Origin: a virus
Reading direction: 5' to 3' (one strand)
IMG/VR virus record: IMGVR_UViG_3300032893_002505
Span: 1 to 38,606 of that record
Length of the DNA stretch: 38,606 nt
Made by a program: the position numbers and the translations under genes. A model generated the notes under the pieces. It saw only the letters and a list, made by a program, of their open reading frames with translations, ran no database searches and was not told where the DNA came from. Shown piece by piece: positions 7,411 through 15,803 of this stretch; position 1 is the first letter of the stretch, and each line of letters begins with the position of its first letter.

Positions 7411-7635
7411 ATGTCAAACGAAGACGCACTGAAAGAGTTGGAAGAAATTACGCAGCGACTAAATATGCTCGTTAAAGCAAAGGTTCTAGGAGGGTTTGCT
7501 CTTATTCCATTTGGTGTAGGAGTTATCAAGAAAATTAAGAAAGGAAAAACATATTGGATTATCGACAGAGAGCTTGAGCAACTCACTACCGGTATAAATG
7601 TTATAGAAATTGGTAATCCAAATAAAAGAAATTAA
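7411..7635 (+). CDS. 74-residue protein, unknown function
   Basis: The start at 7411 is chosen because upstream in-frame starts (TTG 7378, ATG 7399) would place the DnaA-box cluster inside the gene. No ribosome site is visible. The product has an acidic N-terminal helix (NEDALKELEEITQRLNML), a short hydrophobic Gly-rich stretch, a basic KKIKKGK turn and a beta-like end. It is not a membrane protein with confidence. No family is recognised. It precedes the deacetylase-like gene by two bases, so the two are co-translated. Confidence 0.6.
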   Translation: MSNEDALKELEEITQRLNMLVKAKVLGGFALIPFGVGVIKKIKKGKTYWIIDRELEQLTTGINVIEIGNPNKRN

Positions 7636-7637
7636 TT

Positions 7638-8384
7638 ATGAAAGTAATTTTAGACTTTGACGATTTCTCGCCTCGCAACACAAGTTTCAACTTGCTTGAG
7701 GAAATAAAGGGTCACTACCCAAACTTTAAGGTGACTCTTTTTATGGTGCCTTATGAAATTCGATTTAGTACGCCAACTCCAATTACCGAGTATGCACAAT
7801 TGCAAGACGGTACTCACGAGAGACGTTGGAAAGCATTCATCGAAGCATGTCAGCTTGACTGGGTCGAGATTGCCCTTCATGGTCTGACACATAATCCACA
7901 AAACAATGCAACCAATACACCTGCAGAGTTTGAAGACATTTCCTATGAGGAAGCACGCAAGAGACTTTTGGTTGGAGAAAAAATGATGCTTAATACCGGT
8001 ATTCCCTATGCAAAACTATTTAAGGCACCGTTCTGGTTACTTTCTCCTGCAGCAAAGAAAGCAGCTGAGGATTTAGGATGGAAAGTCTCAGAGGATGGAT
8101 ACTACAACTGGAACCTCAAAGACGACATGCCACATGACTCAACAGTCACTTCTCCTTTCAATGGCAAAGAGTTTCTTATTGGTCATGGCCATATTCAAAT
8201 TACCATGGGCAATGGACTTGAAGAGTCACTGCATAGAATTTATCAACTCCCAACCGACTCCGAATTTCACTTTCTCTCCGAATATTACGACGCGGAGAAA
8301 ATCGATCCAGCAAAGGTCGACTTTCGAGACCCGCTGGAGCAATATAAGATAGTGAGTCGTGACACAGGAAAGGAGCTGAAATAA
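7638..8384 (+). CDS. Polysaccharide-deacetylase-like enzyme (NodB-type fold)
   Basis: 248 residues. The N-terminal VILDFDDFSP gives the Asp pair expected in motif 1. HGLTH at 81-85 is the H-x3-H zinc motif 2, KAPFW near 130 resembles the RxPYG-like motif 3, and IGHGHI near 182 supplies the late His. This order fits the carbohydrate esterase 4 / DUF2334 group, which remove acetyl or other acyl groups from sugars in a metal-dependent way. Placed beside an acetyltransferase and glycosyltransferases it may trim the glycan the operon makes, or modify host wall sugar. Family fit is by motif only. Confidence 0.75.
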   Translation: MKVILDFDDFSPRNTSFNLLEEIKGHYPNFKVTLFMVPYEIRFSTPTPITEYAQLQDGTHERRWKAFIEACQLDWVEIALHGLTHNPQNNATNTPAEFEDISYEEARKRLLVGEKMMLNTGIPYAKLFKAPFWLLSPAAKKAAEDLGWKVSEDGYYNWNLKDDMPHDSTVTSPFNGKEFLIGHGHIQITMGNGLEESLHRIYQLPTDSEFHFLSEYYDAEKIDPAKVDFRDPLEQYKIVSRDTGKELK

Positions 8385-8551
8385 TGGATAAGACAATTAC
8401 CTGCGTAGATTGTAGTAAACAATTTACTATGACACCAGCTGAGCAAGAATGGTTTAAGAAGAAAGGATTGTTGCTTCCCAAGCGATGCCGCGATTGCCGC
8501 GTCGCAAAACGAGCAAAGTTTTATGCAAGCCCAGACAACGCCAGACACTAA
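8384..8551 (+). CDS. Zinc-ribbon miniprotein (zf-trcl type)
   Basis: 55 residues starting inside the previous stop codon, with AGGAG eight bases upstream. ITCVDCSKQF followed by EQEWFKKKG and PKRCRDCRVAKR is the classic order of the probable zinc-ribbon family zf-trcl, with one CxxC pair at each end. Its function is unknown in general. It overlaps the next glycosyltransferase by 29 bases. Confidence 0.8.
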   Translation: MDKTITCVDCSKQFTMTPAEQEWFKKKGLLLPKRCRDCRVAKRAKFYASPDNARH

Positions 8552-9635
8552 ATTAAAAGTCTTAGCATTTACCAACAACACCGCATCCGAGTGGTGGAGA
8601 TTTAACGGTATTGCAGACCGAATGAATAAAAATACTGAGCATCGTATGATGGTTGCTCCCTACTTTGCATGGGATGATGACATTGCCGAGGCAAACCTTG
8701 TAGTGCTCGAGCAGCTCTCAAACCCAGAGATTGTGAAGTTTTGTCATGAGCGTGGAGTAAAAGTGATTTTTGAGTCAGATGATGCAATGATTGACTCTTA
8801 TTCCAGAGAAAGAAAAAACCTCATGGATTTAGGACCAGCATTTCGGGGCCATGCAATAGAAACCATTGCTGCTTGTGACGCACTTACTGTTACCAACAAA
8901 CTCCTCGCTGAGAATTATGCAAGGTTTACCAAAAAACCTATTTATGTACTTCCCAACTATATTGACTACAATTGGTATAAGCCAAAAGACTTCATTATTG
9001 GCAGAACCACTGATGAAATTCGCATTGGATGGCAAGGATCAAAGTCTCACTTTGAGGATCTTCGCATGTTGGTGCCAGTGCTCGATCGCATACTCAAGAA
9101 ATATCCCAATGTCCGCTTTATCTATTGTGGGTATGGTGGCATGAGCTCTGATAAAAAGGCAACAGAAATTGGTTGGGGCGAGGATGTTTTCAAAGAACTT
9201 ACCCGCTCACAGCGAGAGTTTGTCTCTGCAACAAAACCAGACTATTGGCCAGCAAAACACGCAACGCTTGATTTAGATATTGGTATGTGTCCTTTGGTTG
9301 ATGACTATTTTAATAAGTGCAAGACTCCTATTAAGTGGCTTGAGTACGGCATCGAAGGCACCCCAGCTGTGGTGAGCGATGTGTTATATGGTGAGTATGT
9401 AAAAGATGGCAAAGATGCTCTTGTTGCCAGAACGCCCGAAGAATGGGAAAAACAACTCACTTATCTTATTGAAAATGTTGCAGCCAGACGAAAAATGGGT
9501 AAGGAGGCAAAACGACGTGGCGACAAGGACTTTAATCTGGACAAGCATTGGTACAAGTGGATCGCTACCTATCAGGAGGTCACTTTTGGAATACCACTTG
9601 ACAATAATCTTTCCGGTATATTACGCTATCAATAG
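8523..9635 (+). CDS. GT-B-fold glycosyltransferase (GT4/GT1-like)
   Basis: 370 residues starting inside the zinc-ribbon gene. It begins LKVLAFTNNTASEWWRFNGIADRMN, where the Rossmann N-domain binds the acceptor. The middle has VTNKLLAENY and VLPNYIDYNWYKP, the usual linker, and IRIGWQGSKSHFEDL opens the second Rossmann domain. CPLVDDYFNKCKTPIKWLEYGIEGTPAVVSD is where the nucleotide-sugar-binding E-x7-E-type region normally sits, although the sequence is shorter. It resembles family-4 transferases found in phage and capsule loci. It ends the sugar operon, followed by a strong hairpin with a T-run. Confidence 0.87.
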   Translation: MQAQTTPDTKLKVLAFTNNTASEWWRFNGIADRMNKNTEHRMMVAPYFAWDDDIAEANLVVLEQLSNPEIVKFCHERGVKVIFESDDAMIDSYSRERKNLMDLGPAFRGHAIETIAACDALTVTNKLLAENYARFTKKPIYVLPNYIDYNWYKPKDFIIGRTTDEIRIGWQGSKSHFEDLRMLVPVLDRILKKYPNVRFIYCGYGGMSSDKKATEIGWGEDVFKELTRSQREFVSATKPDYWPAKHATLDLDIGMCPLVDDYFNKCKTPIKWLEYGIEGTPAVVSDVLYGEYVKDGKDALVARTPEEWEKQLTYLIENVAARRKMGKEAKRRGDKDFNLDKHWYKWIATYQEVTFGIPLDNNLSGILRYQ

Positions 9636-9657
9636 TTGGCACGCCCACCATAGTATT

Positions 9658-9692
9658 CCAGCGGTAGAATTATTCTGTCGTTGGATTTTTTT
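9658..9692 (+). terminator. Strong hairpin with T7 tail ending the sugar operon
   Basis: CCAGCGGTAGAA (9658-9669) pairs with TTCTGTCGTTGG (9673-9684), 12 pairs with three G-T wobbles around a three-base loop, followed by A and seven T bases. This is a textbook intrinsic terminator. Its T-run touches the ATG of the next gene, and the only purine-rich element (GGA) lies in the 3' arm, so it may also hide the ribosome site. Confidence 0.8.
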
Positions 9693-10001
9693 ATGATTAA
9701 ACCAGTATCTACAGCAACACCCGCAAAAAAGGGTAAAGGCAAAAAAGACCTTACTATTCGCATCGAAATGTCAGACAACGGTGGCGTTATTTGCACGGTT
9801 ATGGACATGGACGAACCGATGGAAGACAAGAAATATGTGTACTCCTCAGCTGAAGAAGCCCTCAATAAGGTAAAAGAAGTTTTAATGAAAGAGTCCTCAG
9901 AAAAAGACGAGGTTCCCACAAGTGCTGAAGATGTTAAAAAAGAGCTTCATAAGCCTAATATTGGCACAACTGCCAAGGAGATGAAGCAGAAAGGATACTA
10001 A
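9693..10001 (+). CDS. 102-residue Lys/Glu-rich protein, unknown function
   Basis: The ATG at 9693 directly follows the seven-T tail; a TTG at 9681 inside the hairpin would add four residues and is less likely. The protein has a Lys/Gly N-terminal tail, a beta-rich middle (LTIRIEMSDNGGVICTVMD) with an acidic turn, a helix, and a charged C-terminus. No family is recognised. It stands alone between the sugar operon and the ejection-protein genes. Confidence 0.65.
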   Translation: MIKPVSTATPAKKGKGKKDLTIRIEMSDNGGVICTVMDMDEPMEDKKYVYSSAEEALNKVKEVLMKESSEKDEVPTSAEDVKKELHKPNIGTTAKEMKQKGY

Positions 10002-10168
10002 CTAGATATGTAGCAAAGTGTGGAGGTAATGCAGAATTTATGGTCAAATATGATAAACTGCAATGCTAAAAACACCACGATAAGAGCAAGGATAAAAAGG
10101 ATTGTTTTGTATATAATTCTCATTATCACATCTTATCATATCTGCTCACAAGTGTCAAGTAACAAAAT
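10002..10168 (+). other. A/T-rich gap before the ejection-protein genes
   Basis: No convincing gene. A TATAAT hexamer at 10112-10117 could be a -10 box but no -35 box is spaced correctly. A frame of 74 codons beginning at 10020 overlaps the next gene by 75 bases and has poor composition, so I do not call it. The promoter for the following genes is probably here but I cannot place it with confidence. Confidence 0.4.
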
Positions 10169-11434
10169 ATGGCTGATGTACACGCAGGATCATGGTTCGG
10201 ACTTCCCGATCTCGGAATTACTGAGGCAATTGGAAAGGTTTTAGGAGCTCCGACTACTTCTCAAAACGGCTCTAATCTTTCAGCACTTGTTGGAGGACAA
10301 AACCAAGCAGCAGCCCCTCAAAAAGCAGTACAAGGCGCAAGTAGTGTTGTAAGCACTGTTGCTGGTCCCCCATCCGGTGGAACTCCTTCTACAACCCAAA
10401 GCCAACCTTCTTCTACATTTAATGTCGACCAAGCTGCAAAAACTGTCTCTGACAATGCTGCAGCACGACAAGCAGCACAAGAAGCACAAATAAGAGGCAA
10501 TATTTCAAGCGCATACCAACCTATTTTCGATGAGCTCGATAGACAAATTGGTGCCCTCCCAGGACAAGAATCTGATCTTGAAACCCAGGTTGGGACACTT
10601 GGTGACCAACAGGAAGCAACAGTAAATAGTCAGGCTGCTTCCCAAAAAGCTGATCTTGATGCATCTGCGGACCAGGAAAAAAGCGATAACAAAAGTGCTC
10701 TCAACGATTTATCAGACAATGTTCGTCACATTCTGCAAGGTGCACAATTCTATTTGGGTGGTCTTGGTGCTGGCGACTCTTCCGCTGTTACTGATGCTGC
10801 AGGCGCTATTGGCTCAACCGCTGAAAAAGCTCGAGGAGGTTTACTTAATACACTTAATCAAGGATTACAAAAAATCCAACAAGCAAAAAATGATGTTGAT
10901 ACTGTTGCTAACCAAAACCTCCAACAGATCGAAAACTGGAAGACCAATGAATTGGCAACAATTAAGTCTCAGTTCCAAGATCAATTGAACCAACTTTACA
11001 CAGCAAAGGCAAACGCTCAGGGACAAGAAGGTACTGCGATTGCACAGCTTATTACTGGTACAGAGCAGCAATTCAACCAGGTGCTTACCAATTTGGATAG
11101 TGCAGTATTTAATTACAAGACCGCAGTTGCTCAATGGGCAGACCAGAGACAGGCAACGCTTGATGACAATTTGAAGCTCCTTGCAGCAACTGGTCAATAT
11201 AGCTCCACAAGTGCTGGAGATTATGCAACGCAATTAGCAAAAGTAGGCAATTCTTTTGTCCCAGTTGTAACAAATAAAGCAACTGGCGAGGTGACCCAGG
11301 GACAGCCAGTTGGGTTAGGAAATGTACAGGATCAATCAAATCCATTGCAGTCATTATTCTCTAACATTGGTGGTTTGCTGGGAAATGGCAACAACACTGG
11401 TGCAACGCAAATAGACACTGGTGCATTACAATAA
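10169..11434 (+). CDS. Ala/Gln-rich internal virion (ejection-type) protein
   Basis: 421 residues, extremely rich in Ala, Gln, Ser and Thr, with almost no Cys. Residues 1-90 are low-complexity, and 90-370 form long coiled-coil helices with heptad-like spacing. The C-terminus is Gly/Asn-rich. Composition and its place just before a 1223-residue Ala-rich protein, upstream of the tail genes, match the internal core or DNA-ejection proteins of short-tailed phages (T7 gp14-16, P22 gp7/16/20). There is no family motif I can name. Confidence 0.65.
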   Translation: MADVHAGSWFGLPDLGITEAIGKVLGAPTTSQNGSNLSALVGGQNQAAAPQKAVQGASSVVSTVAGPPSGGTPSTTQSQPSSTFNVDQAAKTVSDNAAARQAAQEAQIRGNISSAYQPIFDELDRQIGALPGQESDLETQVGTLGDQQEATVNSQAASQKADLDASADQEKSDNKSALNDLSDNVRHILQGAQFYLGGLGAGDSSAVTDAAGAIGSTAEKARGGLLNTLNQGLQKIQQAKNDVDTVANQNLQQIENWKTNELATIKSQFQDQLNQLYTAKANAQGQEGTAIAQLITGTEQQFNQVLTNLDSAVFNYKTAVAQWADQRQATLDDNLKLLAATGQYSSTSAGDYATQLAKVGNSFVPVVTNKATGEVTQGQPVGLGNVQDQSNPLQSLFSNIGGLLGNGNNTGATQIDTGALQ

Positions 11435-11439
11435 TATGT

Positions 11440-14400
11440 ATGAACGGATTATTGGACAAATTAAAGCAGCTCTTAGGTGGGGCGGCGCAGTCTGCAGGAA
11501 ATGCTATACAGCAGGACGTAATAAAGCCAGCAGCTTCAGGCTTGGGACAAGTAAGAACGGGAATAAGTAATTTCCTCACACAAGCAAACAATGCAGGTGC
11601 TATCGGTGTTACCAATCCTATTCAACCAACATTTGTCCAAACAGCTCTTGCAAAAATCCCTCAGATAAATTTCACTGACCAGATTAAAAATCCTGTGTTG
11701 AAATTTGCAGCGAGTATTCCCCAGTCAATTATTAATGCTCCTCATGATTTAGGAGTGGCATCTGTTAAAACACAAAAAGACTTAAAAGCTGGATTTAAGT
11801 CACCACAGCAGGTTATTGGAGATATTGCAGGCGAGGCTCTTCCTGTAGCAACAGTGGCAACGCTTCCAATGGGTGGAGACGCAGCACTTCTTGAAAATGG
11901 TGGAAAAGAGGGATTGCTCCAAATTCTAAAAAATGGTGCGACCACTGGTGCAAAATACGGTTTAGGTTTTGGAGCACTGCAGGGTGCAAAGGATACAGCA
12001 GACGCGCCAACTTTTAAGGACCAAGCAATTCAAGAACTCAGGGACTCACTTCTTGGCGGGGCAACTGGTTTGGTGGGGGGAGCAGCAATTGCAGGAGTAG
12101 CGCATGGAGCAACCACTGCAGCTAATAAAATTGCAAGCACATTTATAGAAGATGAAATTAAAAATCTTAACCCCTCGAAAGCTGCAGAGCTGAATATTGT
12201 CAACATAAAGCCTGCATATGAGGCAATTAATAAAGACGAGACAATGATCCAGTCAGTTGTCCAAAACTTCAAAGATAATCCATCCAATGGCGGTGCAGCC
12301 AGTGACATTGAAAACCTCACCAGCAAATATCTTCCTGAGTTTAAGGGGAAAACCACCATGCAGCAAGCAGATATATGGGATACTATTCTCGGACTCAAGA
12401 ATAACCCAGAGTATGTGTCTCAAAATAAAGAGCTTATTAATCCCGCATTATCAGATACAGTCAACTATATTTTTGGGCAAGCAAAACAACAACGTCAAGC
12501 AGGGTTTATCAAGCCAAGTGAGTTTTTCCCTGGGAAAAAGAGCATAAAAGACGAATTGACTGAGCCCCCTCTTCCACCAAAAATGAGTTCTCAAGCAATT
12601 CGAGAAGGTATTACCACTCCCCGCTCAGGTGCAGATATTTCTGTTAATCCCGACGCGACCCAGCGTTTTGGCGATACTCCTATTCAAGGCGAAGGCTTTA
12701 CTGCTCGGCCACAAACATTTGAAGAAGAGATGGATCAAATGAGTAAAGAGTTCCCTGGTGAGGAAAACTTCTCTACAAAAGAGCAGCTGGGCCCACAAAT
12801 GGCAGAAAGATCGGAGTCTGCACAGAAAAACGCAGAAACTCAAGTCTTATCAGAAATAAACGGCGGCAACTGGTTGCAACACAATATTTCTATGTTGAAG
12901 GGACTGCCCGATGACTTTAAGAGCAAATTCCAGGAATGGGTTGGAGGGAGACAAGCAGCACCTTACGAAGGACTCTACCAAAGACAGCCATTTCAAGAAA
13001 TCGATGCTGCAGGCAATGACATTATCTCTCAGTTAAAAAATGCCGATCCAAAACTCCTAGATAACGTTCGTGCATACTTTGACTCTAAATATGGTAATCT
13101 CACTGAAAGTGGTCTTGATTTGAATTATAAAGAGACATATTTCCCACAGCTCTGGAAAGAAACGCAAAAAGTGGTTGATGAAAAAATGGGAAAGCAATTG
13201 TCCATGAACCCATCATTCACCTTTGACTCAGTGATTAAAAACTATGAAGAAGGAGTTGCCAAAGGACTCACGCCACGATTTAATAATGTCTCTGATTTAG
13301 TTGGATGGTATGAAATGACAGCTAATAAAGCAATGGCAGACAGAAACTTCTTCAACTGGGCAATTCAAAGTGGGTATGTGACGAAAAACCAAGGAGATGG
13401 TATGGTGGCTATCCAAAACTTTCCAAAGACCCTGTCTCATACTGGGGATAATTCAACGTATGCTGGTAACTATTATGCGCCAAAACCAATTGCAGATGTG
13501 CTCAATAACTTTATGACCCACGATGACGGAGCTCTAGCAAATGTTGCCAATGCATTCTCCAAGATGAAACGTATGGCACTTTCTACCGGTATTCCAGGGA
13601 CTGCTATTGGTCCTCATGGTTTCAATGAATTTGCACGTTCTGCACAGTCTGGCCAAAACCCACTCACAACTGCCTGGATGATGATCCATCCATCAAGTGG
13701 GGGCAAGTTTGTCAATGAAAACCTAGACCAAGCAATTCCTCTTATCAAAGCAGGACTGACCCTCAAAACAACAGAGGCAGGAGATTTTAGGCCAGCTGAG
13801 GAAGAGCAAGCAGGAAATTTGATGACATCGGGGTTAAAAGGAATTACCGACATACAACGCAAGTTTTTTGAAGACCCAGTCTTTTCTAACTTCGCACCAG
13901 CTCTCAAATTAAAGTTTGCCATAGCGCAGCGGGATGCACTACTCAAAGCAGGGCTTCCAGAAGACCAAGCCCTCAAGACCGCTGCCTCACAGGCAAACAC
14001 TCGTTTTGGCGGCATCAACTATGACTATCAGGCAACAAATAAACAATTCTTTAATATGCTTCGTACGACAGTCCTGGCGCCTGATTGGCTGGCAACAAAC
14101 CTGGGTATAGGAAAAGGCATCGTAAAAGCACTCTTAAATCCGAGTAATCCAGCGGGTAAGACGTACCTCAATTATTTGAAAAACTTTGCTGGTGCATATG
14201 TGGCGGCAAATGTCGTCAACTATGCCCTTTCTGGCCACACAATGCTTCAGAATGGTCCAACAAATATGTTTAATATCGATACTGGCACCTATACAAGTGA
14301 TGGACAAAAACGCTATGTTCGTATCTTTGGCACAGCCGATGACTTCTTGCGTATTCCTGTTGAAATTGCAGCAGGACTCCTTTCTGGGCAATCAGACGTT

Positions 14401-15111
14401 ATTGCTAAAGATATCCGCAACAGAGTCTCAACTCCGGCTGGCGCAGCACTCACCCTTCTTTCAGGGCAAGACTATGCTGGAAATGGTATCTATAAAGGGC
14501 CATTTGGTCAGAAATATTCTCCAGCTCAAGTGATGGGAAATGTTGTAAACACACTTTTAGGTGGCGTTGGGTTGCCTCCACAGATTGCTGCTGCAGGGAA
14601 ATTCCTTACCGGTCAAACAAGCCCAGAAGAGTTTGCGGTACAAGAGACTGGTGCTCCAGTGCGTTATATGGGGGGGGCGTATTCTCCAGCACAACAAAAA
14701 TTAGCAGACTTGTACAAAGGACTTGGCTATAATGGTGAGCAAATTGCACAGCAGTTAGCAATCCAAAAACAGACAAATAGTAAAACTTCTAGTGGTGGTA
14801 CAACAGTTGCGCCAGCAGCTCCCGCCAGTGCGCCAACAATTGTTTCTCCTGCTCTTCAGGCACCAAAACTGAAAAATACTGCTGCTTCTCGTATACGATC
14901 TTCTATTAAAAGTAGTGCAAAAAAGGCAGCTCCAAAACTGAAGATTAAAAAAAGCAATCTGAGTAGTGGTTTCAAGCCAGTAAAAATAACACAAGTGAAA
15001 GCACCAGTGGTCGCAGCCAAGGCGTCGTCTCTTCATTTGCCAAAACCACCAAAGCTCGCTCTACATTTGACCTTGCCAAAACCAAAGAAAATGCTTAGGA
15101 TTAAAGTATAG
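11440..15111 (+). CDS. Giant internal virion / DNA-ejection protein
   Basis: 1223 residues, the largest gene here. The N-terminus holds Gly/Ala-rich hydrophobic stretches (for example around residues 165-220) that could insert in a membrane. The middle is Asn/Gln-rich with mixed helices. Around 850-890 is a TRFGGINYDYQA...LAPDWLATN pattern that recurs in very large phage polyvalent and ejection proteins. The C-terminal 100 residues are Lys-rich and Pro-rich, ending in repeats of PKPPKL and LPKPKK, suited to binding DNA. I infer a role in moving DNA into the cell. No lytic-transglycosylase motif is visible. Confidence 0.65.
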   Translation: MNGLLDKLKQLLGGAAQSAGNAIQQDVIKPAASGLGQVRTGISNFLTQANNAGAIGVTNPIQPTFVQTALAKIPQINFTDQIKNPVLKFAASIPQSIINAPHDLGVASVKTQKDLKAGFKSPQQVIGDIAGEALPVATVATLPMGGDAALLENGGKEGLLQILKNGATTGAKYGLGFGALQGAKDTADAPTFKDQAIQELRDSLLGGATGLVGGAAIAGVAHGATTAANKIASTFIEDEIKNLNPSKAAELNIVNIKPAYEAINKDETMIQSVVQNFKDNPSNGGAASDIENLTSKYLPEFKGKTTMQQADIWDTILGLKNNPEYVSQNKELINPALSDTVNYIFGQAKQQRQAGFIKPSEFFPGKKSIKDELTEPPLPPKMSSQAIREGITTPRSGADISVNPDATQRFGDTPIQGEGFTARPQTFEEEMDQMSKEFPGEENFSTKEQLGPQMAERSESAQKNAETQVLSEINGGNWLQHNISMLKGLPDDFKSKFQEWVGGRQAAPYEGLYQRQPFQEIDAAGNDIISQLKNADPKLLDNVRAYFDSKYGNLTESGLDLNYKETYFPQLWKETQKVVDEKMGKQLSMNPSFTFDSVIKNYEEGVAKGLTPRFNNVSDLVGWYEMTANKAMADRNFFNWAIQSGYVTKNQGDGMVAIQNFPKTLSHTGDNSTYAGNYYAPKPIADVLNNFMTHDDGALANVANAFSKMKRMALSTGIPGTAIGPHGFNEFARSAQSGQNPLTTAWMMIHPSSGGKFVNENLDQAIPLIKAGLTLKTTEAGDFRPAEEEQAGNLMTSGLKGITDIQRKFFEDPVFSNFAPALKLKFAIAQRDALLKAGLPEDQALKTAASQANTRFGGINYDYQATNKQFFNMLRTTVLAPDWLATNLGIGKGIVKALLNPSNPAGKTYLNYLKNFAGAYVAANVVNYALSGHTMLQNGPTNMFNIDTGTYTSDGQKRYVRIFGTADDFLRIPVEIAAGLLSGQSDVIAKDIRNRVSTPAGAALTLLSGQDYAGNGIYKGPFGQKYSPAQVMGNVVNTLLGGVGLPPQIAAAGKFLTGQTSPEEFAVQETGAPVRYMGGAYSPAQQKLADLYKGLGYNGEQIAQQLAIQKQTNSKTSSGGTTVAPAAPASAPTIVSPALQAPKLKNTAASRIRSSIKSSAKKAAPKLKIKKSNLSSGFKPVKITQVKAPVVAAKASSLHLPKPPKLALHLTLPKPKKMLRIKV

Positions 15112-15114
15112 CCT

Positions 15115-15801
15115 ATGTTATTATCAGAATTTCAAACCAAACTACACGAACTCTACCAGCTGGACACGTCAGTTCCTGCATCCACTGAAGAGGACTACAC
15201 CATTCGTACAAATTTACTCGAGACTGCTATTAATCTCTGGGCGCATGAAGAAGGCGTTACGTGGAGAGAATTGTGGACCACTGCATCAGGGACAACTGGT
15301 GCTGGTAGTACCATTCCCCTCTCCTCTTTTACTGACTTTATCTTCCCTGGTGGATTTTTACGAATAAAACTTGACGGTACAAACTGGACATACGTTCCTA
15401 TTGTTGATCAAGCAAAATCTGAACTCTTCAAAAACATGCCCTCTGGTAACAATGCAAATGCTGCCTGGATTACTGGCAACAAAAAAACTGGCTTTACGGT
15501 CAATCTTACCTTTACCGTTTCGTCAGGACTCAGTTGGGAATTGCCATATTACAAAGATCCATTTATCCCCTCTTCTGCAAGTGATGTTATTGAGATGTCA
15601 GATCCTTTCTTTGCTATCTATTATGCATTATCAAAGCTCCATGAAAATGATGGTGAAGGAGATCGTGCCACTCTTGCATTGCAACTTGCAGACAGCAGAC
15701 TTAAAGGAATGAAATTCCTCAACGGCAAGGCACCCAACTATCAGGAAAACTATGTGCCAGATCGTGACCTCGAGCTGGGTACACCTGGGTTTGGGCTCTA
15801 A
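15115..15801 (+). CDS. Head-tail adaptor, T7 gp11-like (tail tubular A type)
   Basis: 228 residues starting four bases after the ejection gene. The N-terminus is a helical bundle (FQTKLHELYQLDTS, LLETAINLWAHEEG). The end has the ELPYYKDPFIPSSASDVIEMSDPFFAIYYALSKL pattern followed by D-x5-LALQLADSRLKGMK, which is characteristic of adaptor proteins that sit under the portal in short-tailed phages. Position immediately before a beta-propeller-type nozzle gene supports it. Confidence 0.7.
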   Translation: MLLSEFQTKLHELYQLDTSVPASTEEDYTIRTNLLETAINLWAHEEGVTWRELWTTASGTTGAGSTIPLSSFTDFIFPGGFLRIKLDGTNWTYVPIVDQAKSELFKNMPSGNNANAAWITGNKKTGFTVNLTFTVSSGLSWELPYYKDPFIPSSASDVIEMSDPFFAIYYALSKLHENDGEGDRATLALQLADSRLKGMKFLNGKAPNYQENYVPDRDLELGTPGFGL

Positions 15802-15803
15802 GT

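Noticed and set aside
10020-10244. 74-codon frame with a hydrophobic stretch
   Set aside because: It overlaps the ejection-protein gene by 75 bases and has no good start or neighbours.
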